Shown here piece by piece: positions 60,133 through 64,000 of a stretch of DNA of 64,000 nucleotides (its first letter is position 1; each line of letters starts with the position of its first letter). The notes under the pieces were generated by a model that had not been told where the DNA came from, made no database searches, and worked only from the letters and a program-made list of their open reading frames with translations. The DNA lies in NCBI RefSeq assembly GCF_001586165.1, contig NZ_CP014608.1, positions 434,001 to 498,000 of the forward strand. The letters run 5' to 3'. Source of the stretch: Obesumbacterium proteus (GTDB taxonomy: Bacteria; Pseudomonadota; Gammaproteobacteria; Enterobacterales; Enterobacteriaceae). The position numbers and the translations under genes were made by a program.

Positions 60133-60966
60133 GTGGATAGCGAATTATTAAAAACCTTCTTAGAAGTGAGCCGAACAAGACACTTTGGCAAAGCCGCTGA
60201 AACCCTTTATCTAACACAATCAGCGGTTAGCTTCCGTATTCGTCAGCTTGAAACACAAGTTGGTGCAGATCTTTTCACTCGCCACCGCAATAATATTCAG
60301 TTAACCGAGGCTGGTGAACGGCTCGTTCCCTACGCAGAAAAACTGATGGAAACGTGGCTATTGGCTAAAAAAGAAGTTCTCAAGAGCCGACAGCACAAAG
60401 AATTATCTATTGGTGCTCCGGCAATGATGTGGGAATCACTGCTTATTTCATGGCTATCAGGCGTCTATAAACATAAGCCCGAACTCTTGCTTGAAGCCCG
60501 TATTGGACAACGGCATACCCATGTTCGGCAGCTGCATGAGCGTCATCTGGACTTACTAATAACAACAGAGATCCCAAAGATGGAGGAGCTATCAACAGAA
60601 AAAATCGGCGAGTTTACACTGCAACTGCTTACAACCGCAGGAGAAGAAACAACCGACGACCTTCCCTATATTCGCTTAGAGTGGGGGGCAGATTTTGCTC
60701 GTTTTGATGAACAGCTCACTAGCAACAATAATCCTCCGATTTTAACGACCAGCTCAATAGCGCTTGCCGAACAGGTCATGAGCCAAGTAGGAGGAAGAGC
60801 ATTTTTCCCAGCACATTGGCATCCGCATCACTTTAAGGTTGATAACTCGCAGGAAGCTCTGACGCGGCCAATTTACGCCGTGTGGCTCCACAACAGTGAC
60901 AGGAAAGAAGAGATTAAGTATTTAACTCAGTCATTGATAAATTATCATCTAGCGCAGCCAAAGTAA
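60133..60966 (+). CDS. hdfR: LysR-family regulator HdfR
   Basis: DNA-binding regulator; in E. coli it represses flhDC and activates gltBD. The GTG at 60133 has GGAG five bases upstream and aligns with the E. coli start (MDSELLKTFLEVSRTRHF), giving 277 aa (E. coli 279); the ATG at 60106 would add nine unconserved residues. Helix-turn-helix FGKAAETLYLTQSAVSFRIRQLETQVG. The effector domain is more diverged than the DNA-binding domain. Confidence 0.93.
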   Translation: MDSELLKTFLEVSRTRHFGKAAETLYLTQSAVSFRIRQLETQVGADLFTRHRNNIQLTEAGERLVPYAEKLMETWLLAKKEVLKSRQHKELSIGAPAMMWESLLISWLSGVYKHKPELLLEARIGQRHTHVRQLHERHLDLLITTEIPKMEELSTEKIGEFTLQLLTTAGEETTDDLPYIRLEWGADFARFDEQLTSNNNPPILTTSSIALAEQVMSQVGGRAFFPAHWHPHHFKVDNSQEALTRPIYAVWLHNSDRKEEIKYLTQSLINYHLAQPK

Positions 60967-61103
60967 TTTTTGGCATTGCAGAACACTAATGTTGGGGGGC
61001 GATAGTATGAAATTGCCCCAACAACTTAGTACATTTAGGTAGGAATTTGGGAAAAATGCTGAAGGGTAAGTCTTAATTTTAAGTTTTTTCTGCGCTAAAA
61101 CGC

Positions 61104-61130
61104 AAAAAAGCCCTCCGCAAGCGGAAGGCT
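61104..61130 (-). terminator. rRNA operon terminator
   Basis: Minus strand: AGCCTTCCGC / GCGGAGGGCT (10 bp, one G-U) with a two-base TT turn, followed by TTTTTT. Ends the 16S-23S-5S-Asp-Trp operon just beyond tRNA-Trp. Confidence 0.9.
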
Positions 61131-61137
61131 ATTTGTA

Positions 61138-61213
61138 TGGCAGGGGCGGAGAGACTCGAACTCGCGACACCCGGTTTTGGAGACCGGTGCTCTACCAACT
61201 GAGCTACGCCCCT
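61138..61213 (-). tRNA. trpT: tRNA-Trp (anticodon CCA)
   Basis: 76 nt with encoded CCA; AGGGGCGTAGCTCAGTTGG start, anticodon loop CTCCAAA. Last gene of the rrn operon, as in E. coli rrnC. Confidence 0.97.
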
Positions 61214-61264
61214 AAAGAACGCTTACTATTATCCCCGCGTTCAAGCAGGCATAACATAAATAAG

Positions 61265-61341
61265 TGGCGGAACGGACGGGGCTCGAACCCGCGACCCCCT
61301 GCGTGACAGGCAGGTATTCTAACCAACTGAACTACCGCTCC
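61265..61341 (-). tRNA. aspT: tRNA-Asp (anticodon GTC)
   Basis: 77 nt with encoded CCA; GGAGCGGTAGTTCAGTTGG start, anticodon loop CTGTCAC. Lies between 5S rRNA and tRNA-Trp, the rrnC arrangement. Confidence 0.97.
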
Positions 61342-61425
61342 ACCGATTCTTTCTCTCACATCAGCATTCGTCTGATGTCAGTTTGTTCCCGCTATTTTCC
61401 GTGTCAGGGAAAAGGAACGAATTTA

Positions 61426-61545
61426 AAGCCTGGCAGTTCCCTACTCTCGCATGGGGAGACCCCACACTACCATCGGCGCTACGGCGTTTCACTTCTGAGT
61501 TCGGCATGGGGTCAGGTGGGACCACCGCGCTATCGCCGCCAGGCA
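61426..61545 (-). rRNA. rrf: 5S rRNA
   Basis: 120 nt, begins TGCCTGGCGGC and ends CTGCCAGGCTT; internal CCCCATGCCGAACTCAGAAG and the GGGGTCTCCCCATGCG arm are near-identical to E. coli 5S rRNA. Ends placed by alignment from memory, so plus or minus 1-2 nt. Confidence 0.97.
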
Positions 61546-61663
61546 TATTCTGTTATTTGTACCGCTTTCTGTATTTCTACAGCTAGCCATACAAACCAAT
61601 CTGTTCACAAGCCTACTCTTTGTGTTTTCGCGTCTCTGCGTCTTAAAACACCTTGGGTGTTGT

Positions 61664-64000
<2,337 letters not shown>

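Overview
This window is chromosomal DNA from a member of the order Enterobacterales. Almost every gene has a clear Escherichia coli counterpart in conserved local order, but protein divergence and several order differences show it is not Escherichia. I lean towards Hafnia/Obesumbacterium (Hafniaceae); that genus call is a guess from general familiarity. Relative to the usual E. coli presentation the block is inverted, running from recQ/pldA at the left to the distal end of an rRNA operon at the right.

Layout. 1-9 kb: the 3' end of rlmJ, then recQ, pldA, yigI, rarD, corA with a structured leader, a WbuC-type cupin gene and uvrD with a LexA box. 9-20 kb: the lptM-dapF-yigA-xerC-yigB operon, cyaY, cyaA with its UUG start and CRP site, and the hemCDXY operon. 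20-21.4 kb: a gene-poor stretch and a five-tRNA operon (Arg, His, Leu, Pro, Pro). 21.5-34.5 kb: the complete twelve-gene enterobacterial common antigen (ECA) operon, wecA to wecG. 34.8-39.8 kb: rho, trxA, rhlB, gppA. 39.8-42.3 kb: a more A+T-rich inserted cassette (MarR regulator, MarC membrane protein, prolidase-type amidohydrolase) between gppA and rep. 42.4-47 kb: rep, a DauR/YheO-type regulator divergent from a PLP ammonia-lyase/RidA gene pair, and ppiC. 47-56.4 kb: branched-chain amino acid genes ilvC, ilvY and ilvLGMEDA with attenuator. 56.5-61 kb: an MFS transporter, comM (yifB), maoP, hdfR. 61.1-64 kb: tRNA-Trp, tRNA-Asp, 5S rRNA and the 3' four fifths of 23S rRNA, all on the minus strand.

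Functionally the window combines DNA repair and recombination (RecQ, UvrD, Rep, XerC), tetrapyrrole synthesis, cAMP signalling, ECA synthesis, transcription termination and RNA decay (Rho, RhlB), and isoleucine/valine synthesis. An intact ilvG is present, unlike in E. coli K-12.

Three otherwise well-conserved genes (yigB, the 5' end of hemC, rep) are each interrupted by what looks like one missing base, two of them in short T runs. Because hemC should be needed for haem, residual sequencing or assembly error is the leading explanation.

The most interesting less-described items are the MarR-MarC-amidohydrolase cassette with a long inverted repeat, the regulator/ammonia-lyase/RidA module with a palindromic operator candidate, the corA leader with a short leader ORF, an orphan minus-strand terminator at about 20.0 kb, and C-rich/G-rich hairpins at convergent gene ends.
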